A stretch of 7,341 nt of DNA, from contig DAOVNN010000140.1 in the NCBI GenBank assembly GCA_030630165.1, positions 1 to 7,341 of the forward strand, read 5' to 3'. Origin of the DNA: Candidatus Krumholzibacteriota bacterium. GTDB lineage: Bacteria > Krumholzibacteriota > Krumholzibacteriia > Krumholzibacteriales > Krumholzibacteriaceae. The notes under the pieces were generated by a model. It ran no database searches. It worked only from the letters and a program-made list of their open reading frames with translations, and was not told where the DNA came from. The position numbers were made by a program, and so were the translations under genes. Shown here piece after piece: positions 6,513-7,341 of the stretch (positions are counted from its first letter, which is position 1; every line of letters starts with the position of its first letter).

Positions 6513-6532
6513 CACTCCCGGCGCCGGGAGTG
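6513..6532. repeat. Perfect 20-bp palindrome between the dipeptidase gene and the GT-C operon promoter
   Basis: CACTCCCGGC (6513-6522) and GCCGGGAGTG (6523-6532) are exact reverse complements with no spacer. As RNA it would form an 8-bp stem with a GCGC tetraloop, 69 bases after the dipeptidase stop. Neither strand has a T tract after it: A's follow on the + strand and CGGAGAAAT on the minus strand. It is therefore not a standard intrinsic terminator. Its position, 21 bases upstream of the -35 box at 6491, fits an operator for a dimeric regulator equally well. Confidence 0.6.
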
Positions 6533-6601
6533 AAAAATTCCCCAGTTCCTGAAGCGGCGGATCGAACCTGGCTCCCAAATCACACCCGGTACCGCTGGCG
6601 A

Positions 6602-7341
6602 TCAGTACGGCAGGTCGGTCTCGAGCGAGTCGGACTCCCAGCGCTGGAGCCTGTACTTCTCGGGATGGTTCCTGATGACCTTGCGCAGCCACTCCTCCGT
6701 GTACCCCTCCTCTTTGGCGCGGCCCGGCTCGTGCTGGACGTACCCGTCGTTGTACTTGCGAATCAGGTCCTCGGCAAGCTGCGTATATCTCGCCACGACC
6801 CTGTTCGCCGACGCTTCGGAGTAATCTGTCAGGTAGACGCGGGCAAGCTCCGGATCCTGTTTGTAAAGCTCGATCGCAGCCTTCTCGACGGCGGGCTGCA
6901 TCGCGGTGAGGTTGTCCTCGAGCTCCTTCTGCACCGCCTGGATGTCGACCTTCATCAGCTCGTATCGCAGGTTCGCGTAGTTGGCGACAAAGTTGAAGAC
7001 CCACCAGGCCGAGTCCCACGAGAACTTCGACATGCGGCCCGTGGCGAAGACCTCTGGTATCCGGTCGGTGCAGGCATAGAACGGGACGTAGACGTTGAAG
7101 TAGCTATCGTCGAGGCCGTACCAGTAGACGCCGCCTATACCGTCGGGCATATCCTTCCTCGACTGCGAGACGAATGAGTATCCCGTCTGCTGTGTCGAGA
7201 TCGGACGCTCCCACGTGTACATCTCCCCATCGATCTCCCAGTTCATCGGGCGCCACCTGTTCGGCGAGCAGAACTGTCCGGCGTCGACTCCTTCGCACAT
7301 GTCGTAGTCGGTGCCCTCGTAATGATCGCGCATCAGGGCGC
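6602..7341 (-). CDS. C69-family dipeptidase, C-terminal part (start outside window)
   Basis: The reading frame runs off the right edge; about 246 C-terminal residues are present, roughly half of a normal ~470-550-residue enzyme. The frame continues upstream of the ATG at 7333 (codons for Ala-Leu precede it), and the text MRDHYEGT is an internal family motif, so that ATG is not the start. The segments RWRPMNWEIDG, WERPISTQQTGYSFVSQ, GGVYWYGLDDSYF, SWDSAWWVFNFVANYANLRY and DIQAVQKELE are characteristic of C69 (formerly U34) N-terminal-nucleophile dipeptidases such as Lactobacillus PepD. These cleave a range of dipeptides, using an N-terminal cysteine exposed by processing; that residue and any signal peptide lie outside the window. 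The C-terminal ~90 residues are helical and charged. The gene ends at TGA 6602, with a 194-base gap to the next gene. PepD-type assignment is strong; location and specificity cannot be judged. Confidence 0.93.
   Translation of the reverse strand, partial: ALMRDHYEGTDYDMCEGVDAGQFCSPNRWRPMNWEIDGEMYTWERPISTQQTGYSFVSQSRKDMPDGIGGVYWYGLDDSYFNVYVPFYACTDRIPEVFATGRMSKFSWDSAWWVFNFVANYANLRYELMKVDIQAVQKELEDNLTAMQPAVEKAAIELYKQDPELARVYLTDYSEASANRVVARYTQLAEDLIRKYNDGYVQHEPGRAKEEGYTEEWLRKVIRNHPEKYRLQRWESDSLETDLPY

Noticed and set aside
6485..7177. Plus-strand open frame (230 codons) opposite the dipeptidase gene
   Set aside because: It is antisense to strongly conserved C69 dipeptidase motifs; its Val/Leu/Arg/Asp-rich product is a typical shadow.

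Overview
The window (7341 bases) looks like chromosomal DNA of a moderately GC-rich bacterium with a compact layout, GTG starts and recognisable Shine-Dalgarno sites. The best taxonomic hint is the last ~80 residues of the secreted protein at 3406-5085, which look like a type A C-terminal sorting domain of the type IX secretion system (T9SS). That suggests the FCB superphylum (Bacteroidota and relatives, including uncultivated candidate phyla). The promoter candidates are sigma70-like rather than of the Bacteroidota -33/-7 type, so a deeper FCB lineage is plausible. This placement is inference.

Region 1-449 has no convincing gene. It holds two adjacent hairpins, the second a good intrinsic terminator (229-269), so some transcript from the left ends here. 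Promoter candidates for the next operon follow. Positions 450-3258 (+) are a two-gene potassium uptake operon: trkA, the two-RCK-domain NAD-binding regulatory subunit, then 19 bases later trkH, the K+-translocating membrane subunit. All four filter loops are present in TrkH, so the system looks intact.

Positions 3259-3405 carry a promoter candidate (TTGACA-18-TAATAT) and a strong ribosome site for a 559-residue secreted protein of unknown function with a signal peptide and the T9SS-type tail. It converges, 15 bases apart, on a minus-strand operon (6407 down to 5101). That operon has a perfect TATAAT -10 with a fair -35, then a 48-residue single-span membrane protein whose stop codon overlaps the GTG start of a GT-C-type polytopic glycosyltransferase-like protein related to the membrane part of TMTC/PMT proteins. 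A perfect 20-bp palindrome lies just upstream of this promoter.

The right edge (6602 to the end, minus) is the C-terminal part of a C69-family dipeptidase whose start lies outside the window.

The operons appear functionally independent: K+ homeostasis, an exported protein, a membrane glycosyl-transfer or membrane enzyme, and peptide degradation. The least ordinary parts are the small coupled membrane protein with its promoter and palindrome, and the uncharacterised exported protein. I found no defence system, mobile element, CRISPR array, tRNA or rRNA.
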